Shown piece by piece: positions 9,101 through 16,845 of a stretch of DNA of 64,000 bases. Positions within the stretch are counted from its first letter, which is position 1. Every line of letters starts with the position of its first letter. The notes beneath the pieces were generated by a model. The model worked only from the letters and a program-made list of their open reading frames with translations. It was not told the origin of the DNA and searched no databases. The stretch is from the NCBI RefSeq assembly GCF_004310685.1, contig NZ_SISG01000001.1:1364001-1428000 (forward strand). The letters are read 5' to 3'. The translations under genes and the position numbers were made by a program. Source of the DNA: Glaciihabitans arcticus (GTDB taxonomy: Bacteria; Actinomycetota; Actinomycetes; Actinomycetales; Microbacteriaceae).

Positions 9101-11011
9101 CGCCGCTACCTCGACGTCGCCGCCGCTGCGGGCGCCGCGGGGGTGCTGACCGTCGCTGTCGCACGTGCTGCGGCCCTCGTCGTCGCTACGGAGACCCCCG
9201 ACCCGCGCTTCGATGCCTGGCTCGGTGGCGCGTTCGTGCTGCTGCTGGTTGCGGCGTTCGGGCAGGCTCGACATCGCGCCGAGGAGACCTCGGGTGTTCG
9301 CGCAACCGTCGGACAGGCGCTCGCAACCGTCGGCCTCGCGACGCTCGTGCTGTTCGAGGCGACTGCGCTCGACGGGGGCGACCTTGCCCAGGTCCGGGTG
9401 CTCGGCGTCATCGTGCTGTGCGCTCTTGTGAACGTGATCGCCGGCGCAGTTAACCGCGGACCGTTGCGATCCGTTCTCGGCTGGACCGCCGTCGCGGGTG
9501 CCGCAATCATGAGTGTCGCGTCCCTCCGGGGAACGCTGGACCCCATCGAGCTCGCCGCGACCCTCGTGATCGTCGCTTTCGCCACCTCCGCGGCCGCTCT
9601 CGTCGTCACCCTCGTCGGCCGCCCCGCCCTCGGCCGCGTGCAGCGTGAGATCGGCTTCGCGGTTCCCGCCGGACTCGCGCCCTTCCTGACCGTGCTCGGC
9701 CCGGTCGACACCGCCTGGGTGGTGCTCGAGATCGCGGCCGTCACCGCGCTGCTGCTCGCGATCTCTCCCGACGGGTTGTTCGGCGCGGCCTCCCCGCGCA
9801 AGCACCTCGGCTGGGTCGCACTCGGCCTCGCCGTCGGCGGACTGTGGTGGCGACTGGCAGGCAGCGAGGTGCGCGACGTCGAACCGTACGTGCTGCCCCT
9901 CGCCGGCGCCCTGCTGCTCATCGCACTCTTCGTCTGGCGGGCACACCGCCTGCGAGCCGAACGGGACGCCGCGCCCCTCATCGCCCTCGGCGGACTCCTC
10001 GTTGCCATCCTCCCGGTCGGGCTCAACGCCGCAACCGGCCCGGTCGAGCGTGCGGTCATCGTCGGCGCGGTGTCGGTCACACTCCTGCTCGCCGGCAGCT
10101 TCCTGCCCGGCCGCGCCGCGCTGCGCCCCTACCTCGACGTCGCGAGCATCGCCGGTGCGCTCGGCGTGCTCGTCGTCACCATCGGCCGCTCGTGGTTCAT
10201 CTCCTCAACACCGGGGCTTCCGGATGCGACACTCGATGCCTGGCTCGCCGTCGGGCTCCTCGTGCTGCTGCTCGGCGCCGTCGGCCAGAGCGTCCCGCGC
10301 GATAACGAGACCCGGCGCACGCGGGAGCGCCTCGCCGAAGGTCTCGGCATCGTCGCCCTCACCATGGGCTTCCTGTTCGAGATCACGGCGCTCGATGGCT
10401 CACCCGAATCCCTGCCGCGGGCGCTCGGCCTGGTGATTGTGTTCGCCGCGGTGCACGTGCTTTCTGTGGTCATCGACAGCTCCCCGTTCACGCGCACAGT
10501 GTCGTGGGTCGGGCTCGGCTTCTCCGCGATCGCCGCAGCATTCGCCCTGCTCGTGGGCGCGGTCGACGAGGTGGAGTACTCGAGCCTGCCGGTGGCCGTC
10601 GCGCTGCTGGTGGGTGGGGCCATCCACCTCGCACGCAACAGCGAGGCACGCAGCTGGCCGCACCTCGGCCCCGGCATGCTCGTGCTCATGGTGCCGTCAC
10701 TCCTCGCGAGCTTCGAGGATCGGCCGCTCTGGCGAGCGATCGGACTCGCGGTGGTCGGCATCGTGATCATCGTCATCGGACTGGTGCGCAAGCTGCAGGC
10801 GCCGTTCCTCGTGGCGAGCGTGGTGACGATCGTGCACGTTGTGGCGACCTTCTCACCGCTGCTGCGCGAGCTCTACGAGCAGAACAGCTGGCTGGTCTGG
10901 ATCGTCGTCGGCACCGTCGGCGGCACGCTGCTCGTGGTGCTCGCCGCACGGTTCGAGAAGAGCCTCAACACGGCTCGGACGACGCTGCGGAAGGTAGCGG
11001 ACCTGCGGTAA
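6173..11011 (+). CDS. Giant polytopic membrane protein with N-terminal zinc ribbon (SCO7613-like)
   Basis: A 1612-residue protein. Cys30, Cys33, Cys42 and Cys45 (CPAC...CDYC) form a zinc ribbon near the N-terminus; an Ala/Val/Pro-rich linker with APIPPISP runs to about residue 155; the rest is a continuous series of several dozen hydrophobic helices. Two consecutive blocks of about 338 residues, starting near residues 796 and 1134, are clearly homologous (see the repeat entry). It resembles actinobacterial proteins labelled SCO7613 C-terminal-domain membrane proteins, which have no known function. The start at 6173 follows a GGGGGAATGA site. It is divergent from the VanY operon and ends four bases from a convergent response regulator gene. 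Confidence 0.85.
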   Translation: MTEPTENFAAYAGHVLFPRTPADLSNRAQCPACFHLLTSTVCDYCSLDLGHPAAAQLATVSSEAVAALDERLNIIGRIRFETSAARAAKVAAEREERIERAAAAQVAAPAVVAQPVLSQPVPVFAAPIPPISPVLPPPVTPPVAGPAAPSPARSRSSIQVLVLIAGISLLSLAAVSFLIYAFVNYGIEWRSAIIAAITVATFTIASLLRRRGYAATAEGIAVFAVVLVYLDAFAVRANNLFGAESAQPQVYWGTTLLLSALGFVLWHRLSGLRVPSVAGFSALGIGAGVLVYGLGENLETPARAYLALMAAATVGLLHPFARRAETSSSPERRGTPERLIALSVAFLALAGGLLPAFFTDSRSFFVASLAVLGVGVLSFAHVALAVRGRAVEIRPVRDFGLAFAALAGLSTASAASATLLHDPTPEFGMIVPPVAAALTVLLLDTAWRGLAHAPSIRALRIAELGAAIIAGVTALVPLSFAAWLVASAAFNGVVRFAWKLELGESLVEVSTRSGAAVAALGIVVALVIVFSAASRRLLARRLLVTISVAGVAVAAVPLLATEWLVVGGWLLIGALGLAALIAFRKRLPQSIRSVVAVGGLVATALGYLASWASLDSWLAGSAITILLLIGARWAFTAVASRAGLLAAAVLLGYVGAVGLAQQYTPGDSASDNADNAVRFGGMFALALFVIAAALPRVLSTIDRRVLFLMSLPVSLFTAAWLWFLAPAGTILLEPLTGMLVTAGLVLALLLWLVVRRDTALATERIVASASLAAAVFFAVSQLARVIDSAPLANLSPVIAVAVVAAGALAVSLVRPSAVPRDAMDLGVAIVGVLALLAPVTTTTWLSLVIAGVATLLLAIDRDGLFASASPRRFLGWLALALGTAGLWWRLGEDDVTALEPYVLPLAGALLLVALLGWRVKHSSAAAPLIALGGLLVAILPLAVTGGTGDLVRPLVVGGSSAVLLVGGSWLTAVLPLRRYLDVAAAAGAAGVLTVAVARAAALVVATETPDPRFDAWLGGAFVLLLVAAFGQARHRAEETSGVRATVGQALATVGLATLVLFEATALDGGDLAQVRVLGVIVLCALVNVIAGAVNRGPLRSVLGWTAVAGAAIMSVASLRGTLDPIELAATLVIVAFATSAAALVVTLVGRPALGRVQREIGFAVPAGLAPFLTVLGPVDTAWVVLEIAAVTALLLAISPDGLFGAASPRKHLGWVALGLAVGGLWWRLAGSEVRDVEPYVLPLAGALLLIALFVWRAHRLRAERDAAPLIALGGLLVAILPVGLNAATGPVERAVIVGAVSVTLLLAGSFLPGRAALRPYLDVASIAGALGVLVVTIGRSWFISSTPGLPDATLDAWLAVGLLVLLLGAVGQSVPRDNETRRTRERLAEGLGIVALTMGFLFEITALDGSPESLPRALGLVIVFAAVHVLSVVIDSSPFTRTVSWVGLGFSAIAAAFALLVGAVDEVEYSSLPVAVALLVGGAIHLARNSEARSWPHLGPGMLVLMVPSLLASFEDRPLWRAIGLAVVGIVIIVIGLVRKLQAPFLVASVVTIVHVVATFSPLLRELYEQNSWLVWIVVGTVGGTLLVVLAARFEKSLNTARTTLRKVADLR
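8560..10590 (+). repeat. Intragenic tandem duplication, unit about 1014 bp
   Basis: Two in-frame blocks are homologous at an offset of exactly 1014 bases (338 codons): DGLFASASPRRFLGW and GLWWRL in the first match DGLFGAASPRKHLGW and GLWWRL in the second, and both continue through EPYVLPLAGALLL, PLIALGGLLVAILP, YLDVA and ATALDG/ITALDG. Similarity fades at the edges, so the boundaries are approximate. Divergence at the DNA level shows it is old. Confidence 0.9.
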
Positions 11012-11015
11012 AGGC

Positions 11016-11669
11016 TTAGCGCTGCAACCAGGCCAGCACCGCGAGGACGCGGCGATGGTCGCTGCCGGAGTCGTCGAGGCCGAGCTTCTGAAAGATCGCC
11101 GTCACGTTCTTCTCCACGGCACCCGTGCCGATCACGAGCGCGGCGGCGATGGCGGCGTTCGTGCGTCCCTCCCCCATCAGCCCCAGCACCTCGAATTCGC
11201 GCGGAGTGAGGCGGGCCAGCGGGTCGTGGCGGCGGCCGAGCAGCTGGGCGACGACCTCGGGGTCGAGCACGGTGCCGCCGCCGGCGATGCGGGAGATGGC
11301 ATCCTCGAGCTCGGCGAGCGAGGCGACGCGATCCTTGAGCAGGTAGCCGATCCCTCCCTCACCCGACGACAGCAGCTCCTGCGCGTAGGCGACCTCCACG
11401 TACTGCGAGAGCAACAGGATGCCCACACCGGGCTGCAGCTCGCGGGCGCGGATCGCGGCGCGCACCCCCTCGTCCTTGAACGTGGGCGGCATGCGCACGT
11501 CGAGCACGAGCAGGTCGGGCTTCAACGATTCGAGTTCGGCCAGCAGGGCATCCGCATCACCGAAGGAACCGATGACCTCGACTCCCGCCTCGACGAGCAC
11601 GCGCACAAGCCCCTCGCGCAGCAGCACCGAATCGTCGGCAACGGCTACACGAAGGGCTGGTGTCGTCAT
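11016..11669 (-). CDS. NarL/LuxR-family response regulator
   Basis: A 217-residue DNA-binding response regulator. The receiver domain (about 5-125) has acidic DD at 12-13, phosphoacceptor Asp57 in LLVLDVRM and conserved Lys in YLLKDR; the C-terminal LuxR-type helix-turn-helix begins at LTPREFEVLGLMGEG. The recognition helix reads AVEKNVTAIFQKLGL. It lies 22 bases downstream of its probable kinase. A TAGTCT hexamer ends six bases before the ATG, so it may also have its own leaderless promoter. The target genes are unknown. Confidence 0.93.
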   Translation of the reverse strand: MTTPALRVAVADDSVLLREGLVRVLVEAGVEVIGSFGDADALLAELESLKPDLLVLDVRMPPTFKDEGVRAAIRARELQPGVGILLLSQYVEVAYAQELLSSGEGGIGYLLKDRVASLAELEDAISRIAGGGTVLDPEVVAQLLGRRHDPLARLTPREFEVLGLMGEGRTNAAIAAALVIGTGAVEKNVTAIFQKLGLDDSGSDHRRVLAVLAWLQR

Positions 11670-11675
11670 GCACCC

Positions 11676-11681
11676 AGACTA
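11676..11681 (-). promoter_or_regulatory. Candidate -10 box (TAGTCT) for leaderless response regulator mRNA
   Basis: TAGTCT on the minus strand ends six bases before the ATG at 11669, leaving no room for a leader or ribosome site. Confidence 0.45.
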
Positions 11682-11691
11682 GGGGCGCGGG

Positions 11692-13008
11692 CTAACCCAG
11701 CGGGATGCGCGCCGCGATGACCGTCGGGCCACCCACAGGGCTGTCGACCGCGAGTGTTCCGCCGAGACCCAGGAGGCGCTGCTCGAGCCCGGCGAGGCCG
11801 TGCCCCTCCACGGAGACCGCTCCCCCCGAACCGTTGTCGCTGACCTCCACGAGCAGGGCGCCGGACGCATCCAGAGCCACCGTCGCGACGACAGCCGTCG
11901 CACCCGAGTGCTTGCTCGCGTTCGCGAGGGCCTCACTGGCCACGAAGTAGGCGTTGCGTTCGATCTCCTGCGGCAGGGATGTACCCTCGGGCAGCTCACT
12001 GACGATTGTGGTCGGCACGGCGCTGCGCACGGCAGCGGACTCGAGGGCCGCGACGAGACCGCGGTCGAGCAGGATCGGCGGCGCGAAACCGCGCGACAGT
12101 GCACGGAGTTCTTCGAGGGCCTCGCGGGACTGCTCCATCGCCTCGGCGATGAGCACGCGCGCCTTCTCCGGCTCGGCATCCAACTGGCGCTCGGCGGCGG
12201 CAAGGTCCATCTGCAGGCGCACGAGCCGCTGCTGCGGTCCGTCGTGGATGTCGCGCTCGAGGCGACGCAGCGAGTGGCCTTCGGCGGAGGAAGCCGCGAC
12301 GCCGGCGGCGGCGAGACTTCCGACCTGGCGACGCAGCGCATCCGACTTGAAAGCACCGAGGAGGCCGCGAGCGACGAGGTGGTGGAACGACGTGAGCCCG
12401 CGGCTCACGAACGGCAGCACCGCGGCGAAGACCACCGCGAGCAGGAAGTAGAAGATGCTGTCCCAGACGAGCAGGGCTTCGGGCGAGAGGTTGGAGGCGT
12501 TGAACAGCCATTCCGAGATCGTCCAGTTGTCGTCGCCGCGTGAGGTGAAACGTCCCCAGAACCAGTAACTGACCCCGTTCGCGATCACCGAGACCCAGAC
12601 GATGGTGATTGTCCAGGTCAGCAGGGCGAGGATGAAGTTCACCACCATCGAGTGCAGCAGGTACAACCAATAGTGGCCGTTGCCGAACATCGAGCCAAGC
12701 CATCCCCAGAAACCGGGCTTCGTCTGGCCCCACTCGGGGCGCTCGATCTGCGGCTGGCCGGTCCACTCGAGGAGCTTCAGGTCGAGCGTGCCGAAACCGC
12801 GTGCGACATACAGCGCGCCAATGAACAGCACCACGCCGATGAAGAAGGTGACGATCGTGCCGAGGCCGGTGGAGACCAGGGTGATGGTGGTGATGAACGC
12901 GGCGAGAGCGAGCGGGTATCCGAGAAGCAGGTAGCCGAGCTCCTTCGGTACGCGGCGCCACATGCTGCCGTAGCTATTCAGCGCGGTGGTATTCGGTGCG
13001 GGGTTCAT
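11692..13008 (-). CDS. Sensor histidine kinase (NarL-type partner), multi-pass sensor
   Basis: A 438-residue membrane kinase. Four hydrophobic segments (about 26-70, 113-145, 183-202) with an extracytoplasmic loop rich in Trp and Gly make up the sensor region. The dimerisation and phosphoacceptor helix holds His255 in RLERDIHDGPQQRL, a HisKA_3 signature. The ATPase domain follows with the N box NAYFVASEALANASKHS and the G1 box EVSDNGSGG. It is transcribed just before its response regulator and would pass phosphate to Asp57 of that protein. The signal is unknown; the layout resembles kinases that sense membrane stress, but that is inference. Confidence 0.92.
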   Translation of the reverse strand: MNPAPNTTALNSYGSMWRRVPKELGYLLLGYPLALAAFITTITLVSTGLGTIVTFFIGVVLFIGALYVARGFGTLDLKLLEWTGQPQIERPEWGQTKPGFWGWLGSMFGNGHYWLYLLHSMVVNFILALLTWTITIVWVSVIANGVSYWFWGRFTSRGDDNWTISEWLFNASNLSPEALLVWDSIFYFLLAVVFAAVLPFVSRGLTSFHHLVARGLLGAFKSDALRRQVGSLAAAGVAASSAEGHSLRRLERDIHDGPQQRLVRLQMDLAAAERQLDAEPEKARVLIAEAMEQSREALEELRALSRGFAPPILLDRGLVAALESAAVRSAVPTTIVSELPEGTSLPQEIERNAYFVASEALANASKHSGATAVVATVALDASGALLVEVSDNGSGGAVSVEGHGLAGLEQRLLGLGGTLAVDSPVGGPTVIAARIPLG

Positions 13009-13127
13009 GGTGTCTGCTCATTCTCTCGTGGAAAGGTACAGAACCAGCGTCGCCATTCCCGGGGCTGCGGCACATCCGGCAGCCGCACGGAAGCGCACGG
13101 GGGTTATCCCCCCTGGGCTGTTCATCG

Positions 13128-13161
13128 TTAGGTGGGCCTTCGTTAGCGTTGCCTCAGCTTC
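13128..13161 (+). promoter_or_regulatory. Possible DtxR/IdeR-like iron boxes upstream of dps
   Basis: Two related elements, TTAGGTGGGCCT at 13128 and TTAGCGTTGCCT at 13143, are spaced 15 bases apart. Each resembles part of the 19-bp DtxR/IdeR consensus (about 10/19 and 12/19 by eye). Iron control of dps would make sense, but the match is partial. Confidence 0.3.
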
Positions 13162-13218
13162 CTTGCGGAATATCGGGCCCTGAGTAGCGTTGTACTCGAC
13201 GAAAGAAGGAGTCACACA

Positions 13219-13704
13219 ATGACTGACACCAAGATTGTTCCCCAGAGCTCCATGAGTGCAGACGTCGTATCCGGCGTCGCCCAGTTCCTCGGCCCCGTCG
13301 TCATCGATCTCACCGCTCTCGCGGTTGACGGCAAGCAGGCGCACTGGCACGTTCGCGGAGCGAACTTCCAGGCCGTGCACGAACTGCTCGACTCGGTCGT
13401 CGACCACGCCCACGACTACGCAGACACCGCCGCCGAGCGTGTTGTCGCCCTCGGCCTTCCGCTCGACGTGCGCATCCAGACCGTCGGCGCCAAGGCCACC
13501 AACCCGCCGCTCGAGGCAGGGTTCCAGCAGTCCGACAAGGTCATCGCGCAGGTCATCGCGTCGATCGACGCCACGCTGGTCACGGTTCGCGCCGCGATCG
13601 ACGAGCTCGGCCCGCTCGACCCCGCCTCGCAGGACGTCGCCATCGAGATCGCTCGCGGCCTCGAGAAGGACCGCTGGTTCCTCTTCGCGCACCTCGCTGG
13701 CTAG
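13219..13704 (+). CDS. dps: Dps-family DNA-protecting ferritin
   Basis: A 161-residue miniferritin that oxidises and stores iron with hydrogen peroxide and protects DNA during starvation and oxidative stress. The intersubunit ferroxidase residues are visible in KQAHWHVRGANF and in HELLDSVVDHAHDYADTAAERV, spaced as in the family. Length is typical. The start at 13219 follows AGAAGGAG. A 200-base leader region separates it from the divergent kinase gene and contains possible iron-regulator half sites. A palindromic repeat lies directly after the stop codon. Confidence 0.95.
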   Translation: MTDTKIVPQSSMSADVVSGVAQFLGPVVIDLTALAVDGKQAHWHVRGANFQAVHELLDSVVDHAHDYADTAAERVVALGLPLDVRIQTVGAKATNPPLEAGFQQSDKVIAQVIASIDATLVTVRAAIDELGPLDPASQDVAIEIARGLEKDRWFLFAHLAG

Positions 13705-13716
13705 AAGAAATCACCT

Positions 13717-13799
13717 CAACGCTGGTTGAGTAAGCCGCCCGCGGCTGTATCGAAACCGGATTTCGATACGGCGCTGGAGCGCCTACTCAATCAGCGTTG
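13717..13799. repeat. Palindromic intergenic element (39-base arms)
   Basis: The left arm 13717-13755 and right arm 13761-13799 are imperfect inverted copies (CAACGCTGrTTGAGTArGC... to GTATCGAAA) around a 5-base centre. It fills the gap between the convergent dps and amidohydrolase genes, so it probably also ends both transcripts. Elements with GTTGAGTA and GTATCGAAA cores are, as I recall, dispersed in Microbacteriaceae genomes. I saw no second copy in this window. Confidence 0.85.
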
Positions 13800-13803
13800 T
13801 GCG

Positions 13804-15207
13804 TTAACGGGCGTCGTGCGTGAGACGCCCGCCGAGCAGCGTAGCCGCGACGGTGAACTCGCGCAGCTGGGCGTCATCCGCCAGCAAAGGGTCACTCTCC
13901 GTCAGGATCAGGTCAGCGACCTGCCCGACCTCGACCGTGTTGCGCGTCGACGCGGCGAGGGCCTCGGCGGTGCTGATGCGCTGTTCGGGATGCCACGGCT
14001 CCCGCCCACCCCTCGTGCGACCGACTGCGGCCGCCGCCGTGACCCACGGATCCAGCGGTGACACGGGCGCGTCCGAGCCGAGCGCGAGCTGAGCCCCGGC
14101 GTCGAGCAGACTCCTGAACGCGAAGGTGCGGTCGGTGCGTCCGGCCCAATAACGGTCCGCGACATCCCGGTCATCGAGCATGTGGTCGGGCTGCACACTC
14201 GCGATGACCCCGAGCGCGGCGAATCGCGCGAAGTCGGCCTGGCCCACGAGTTGCGCGTGCTCCATGCGTCCGCCCGACCCGAGTTTTTCAAACGCATCGA
14301 GCACGAGCGACACCGCGTGGTCGCCGATGGCGTGCACGGTCGGCACGATCCCGGCGGCGACGGCCTTGCGCAGGTGCGGCATGAGCTGATCGGTGGGCAT
14401 GGTGAGCATGCCGTGCTCCCCCGGTGTGCCCGGGTAGTCGTCGAAGCAGTAGGCGGTGCGCGTGTTGAGCGAGCCGTCGGTGAGCACCTTGTAGTACCCG
14501 ACGGTGAGCAGGTCGTTGATGCGCTGACCCGAGCGCATTCCGAGTTCGACGGCGCGGTCGAGATGCGGCGTGTAGATGCCGAACTCGACCCGCAGCGAGT
14601 CGATCCCGCCGTCGATGCGGCGCTGCCAGGTGTCGAGGTTCCAGTCCATCTCGAGTTCGGTCACTCCGACCACGCCTCGGGATGCCGCGTGCCGCGCGGC
14701 CGCGTCCACCCACCGGTCCAGCAGCAGCGGGTCCACCGTGTCGATGCGGCGCGTGACCTCGAACGCCGGGTCCTCCCGAAGCAGCCCGGTCGGATGCCCC
14801 GCGTGCCCGTACTGTGCAAGAGCCGGGGTGTTGAGCCAGACCGCATGCAGGTCACCGCTCACCAGGACGATCGGATGGCTCACCGAGACCTCGTCGAGCA
14901 GCTCGACGGTTGGTGCGTCCGGCCACAGCCCGTCGCGGAACCCGAATGCGATGAACGGGGACGCGATGTCGGAACGTTCGAGCCCCGCCCGCACCATGTC
15001 GACCGCCTGGCGCGCCGAAGTCGCCGCCGAGACATCGAGTCGCTGCTGCACCAGCGCCCACTGGCTGAAGTGCACGTGGTTGTCCCAGAGTCCCGGCGAG
15101 ACGAAGTACTCCCCCGTGCCGGACGACGGCTCGATCGCGGTGATGATGCTGTCCTCGATGGTGAGATCCACCGGGCGACCGGCTGAGACGACGTTAGTCA
15201 GCTGCAC
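13804..15207 (-). CDS. YtcJ-like metal-dependent amidohydrolase
   Basis: A 467-residue cytoplasmic hydrolase of the Amidohydrolase_3 group, whose members cleave amide or formamide bonds with a metal centre in a TIM barrel. The metal-binding HVHF motif follows the N-terminal beta domain at residues 44-47, further ligands are in TVHAIGDHA, and the conserved aspartate is in LALGSDAPVSPLDP. The substrate cannot be read. The start is GTG at 15207, 14 bases inside the end of the PaiB-like gene, implying co-transcription. The 3' end faces dps across a palindromic repeat. Confidence 0.88.
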   Translation of the reverse strand: MQLTNVVSAGRPVDLTIEDSIITAIEPSSGTGEYFVSPGLWDNHVHFSQWALVQQRLDVSAATSARQAVDMVRAGLERSDIASPFIAFGFRDGLWPDAPTVELLDEVSVSHPIVLVSGDLHAVWLNTPALAQYGHAGHPTGLLREDPAFEVTRRIDTVDPLLLDRWVDAAARHAASRGVVGVTELEMDWNLDTWQRRIDGGIDSLRVEFGIYTPHLDRAVELGMRSGQRINDLLTVGYYKVLTDGSLNTRTAYCFDDYPGTPGEHGMLTMPTDQLMPHLRKAVAAGIVPTVHAIGDHAVSLVLDAFEKLGSGGRMEHAQLVGQADFARFAALGVIASVQPDHMLDDRDVADRYWAGRTDRTFAFRSLLDAGAQLALGSDAPVSPLDPWVTAAAAVGRTRGGREPWHPEQRISTAEALAASTRNTVEVGQVADLILTESDPLLADDAQLREFTVAATLLGGRLTHDAR

Positions 15208-15829
15208 TGTCAGTCTTTCGTTCCTGCGCGCGGCGCATCTCGGCGGCGAGCGGCTTCGAGTTGTAGGGGCCGTCGGACTCGAGCGCGCCGAGCACGGTCT
15301 CCATCACGTGCGCAGGCTTGTCCTGACTGAGCTTGAGGCGGGCATCGAACCGCGTCACGCGCAGGCGGATGCCCACGGTGCCCTTGGCGATACGGCGGGC
15401 GTAGGTCTCGTCGATGTCGAGGGACACGGGGTCGGGCATCCTCTTCTCGAAATGATCGACCAGGTCGTCGAGTACGCGAAAGTTTTCCTCGTCGCTGAGG
15501 ATTTCGGGGGTGCCGTAGAGGTGCGCCGTGACGTGGTTCCAGGTCGGGATGAAGGAGACGCCCTCGTACCAACCGGGCGAGATGTAGCCGTGCGGTCCCT
15601 GGATGATGACCAGCACCTCGCGCTCGCCGAGACCGTGCAGCTTCTCGTCGGGTCGGCCGACGTGGCTGACCAGGCTGATGCCCTCGGCGTCCTCTTCGAG
15701 CACAAACGGATAGTGCGAGGCGACGAGCCCGTCGGGTGTGTAGGAGACGATCGTGGCCCACGCGTTCTCGCGGATGAGGCGCTTGACCTCGTCGACGTCG
15801 GTGAGCACGTAGGTGGGTGTGTGGCGCAT
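15194..15829 (-). CDS. PaiB-like FMN-binding protein (split-barrel)
   Basis: A 211-residue protein of the FMN-binding split-barrel family named after Bacillus PaiB, described as a negative regulator of protease and sporulation genes. The N-terminus RHTPTYVLTDVDEVKRLI and the IPTWNHVTAHLYG segment are family signatures. A regulatory role is only inherited from the name; a flavin-linked function is equally plausible. It is the first gene of a two-gene unit with the amidohydrolase and lies 28 bases downstream of the end of the nei gene, on the same strand. Confidence 0.88.
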   Translation of the reverse strand: MRHTPTYVLTDVDEVKRLIRENAWATIVSYTPDGLVASHYPFVLEEDAEGISLVSHVGRPDEKLHGLGEREVLVIIQGPHGYISPGWYEGVSFIPTWNHVTAHLYGTPEILSDEENFRVLDDLVDHFEKRMPDPVSLDIDETYARRIAKGTVGIRLRVTRFDARLKLSQDKPAHVMETVLGALESDGPYNSKPLAAEMRRAQERKTDSAAD

Positions 15830-15873
15830 GGCTCCAGCATGGCATGAGCCGGGAAACCCCTACGTCGCGTCGC

Positions 15874-16845
15874 CTACGTCTGATCGGTCGGGCAGTAGTA
15901 CAGCTTGCGACCTGCCGCCATCTCCATCACGATCGGGGTGCCGCAGACACGGCAGGGTTTGCCCTCGCGGTGGTAGACCCAGTGCCGGTCGTCGCGGCGG
16001 GCCAGCGCCGCCTCGTACTTCTTTTTGCTGAGGCCGTCCATGGTCATCATCTGGCCGAGCTTGACGCCGAGTTTCAGCAGCTTCGTCCAGTCCTTCCAGA
16101 GGGCGCGCACGAGCTCCTCGGGCACATCCCTGCCGGGCTTGTGCGGGTCGAGCCGCGCGCGGAAGAGCAGCTCCGCGCGGTAGACGTTGCCGATGCCGGC
16201 GACCACGGTCTGGTCCATGAGCAGCAGACCGATGGGGGTGGGCTTCGAGCGCACCCGGTCTACGAAGCGCTGCTCACCCTTCCTGCCACCATCCACAAGC
16301 GGATCGGGACCGAGCTTCGCAATAGTCGCCGCGACCTCTTCGGGCTGCAGCACCTCACACGCTGTCGGTCCGCGCAGGTCGGCGCTCGTGGCATCCGTCA
16401 GCAGACGCACCCGAACGGCACCCACCGGCTCGGGCGGGAAGGGCGTGGGCTCGCCGACCTTCTCTTGCTCGGCCATGCGCAGCCGGGTCGTGCGGGGTGC
16501 GCCGATGCTGGTGTTGGAGGCCTCGGCATCATCGGACAGGACCGTGCCGCGCTGGTTCGTCTGGCCCATGCGTCCATTCGCGGATGCCGTGGTTGCGTCC
16601 GCGGTCAGGTCGCCGGCGAAATCCCACGCGCCGTACATGCCGAGGTGAACCTTGAGCCAGATGCGGTGATCGAACTCGAGGAACATCTGCTTGCCGACCG
16701 CCTTGGCGTCGGTCATCTCGAGTCCGTCGATCTCCTTCGCGCCGCCCGCGAACCGGCCCTGCGGCGAGGAAGCGTGAACCGTCTTGCCAACGAAGTGCGA
16801 CTGGAACTGTCGCGCGATGCGATGGACGGAGTGACCTTCGGGCAT
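15874..16845 (-). CDS. nei: DNA glycosylase/AP lyase of the Fpg/Nei family
   Basis: A 323-residue base-excision repair enzyme that removes oxidised bases and nicks the strand. The mature N-terminus begins PEGHSVHR: Pro2 is the Schiff-base nucleophile and Glu3 the catalytic acid, and EGHS rather than ELPE marks the Nei branch. The H2TH region is around residues 180-250, with LLLMDQTVVAGIGNVYRAELLF. The C-terminal zinc finger begins CRVCG and ends YYCPTDQ, so only three cysteines are seen and Asp occupies the fourth position. The ATG shares bases with the rpiB stop (TAATG), so repair and sugar isomerase are coupled, as in the order Rv2464c-Rv2465c. Confidence 0.93.
   Translation of the reverse strand: MPEGHSVHRIARQFQSHFVGKTVHASSPQGRFAGGAKEIDGLEMTDAKAVGKQMFLEFDHRIWLKVHLGMYGAWDFAGDLTADATTASANGRMGQTNQRGTVLSDDAEASNTSIGAPRTTRLRMAEQEKVGEPTPFPPEPVGAVRVRLLTDATSADLRGPTACEVLQPEEVAATIAKLGPDPLVDGGRKGEQRFVDRVRSKPTPIGLLLMDQTVVAGIGNVYRAELLFRARLDPHKPGRDVPEELVRALWKDWTKLLKLGVKLGQMMTMDGLSKKKYEAALARRDDRHWVYHREGKPCRVCGTPIVMEMAAGRKLYYCPTDQT

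Noticed and set aside
7604-9946. 780-codon open frame on the minus strand
   Set aside because: Antisense shadow of the giant membrane protein: extremely rich in Glu, Gly, Arg and His, with no domain. High GC content makes long antisense frames common.
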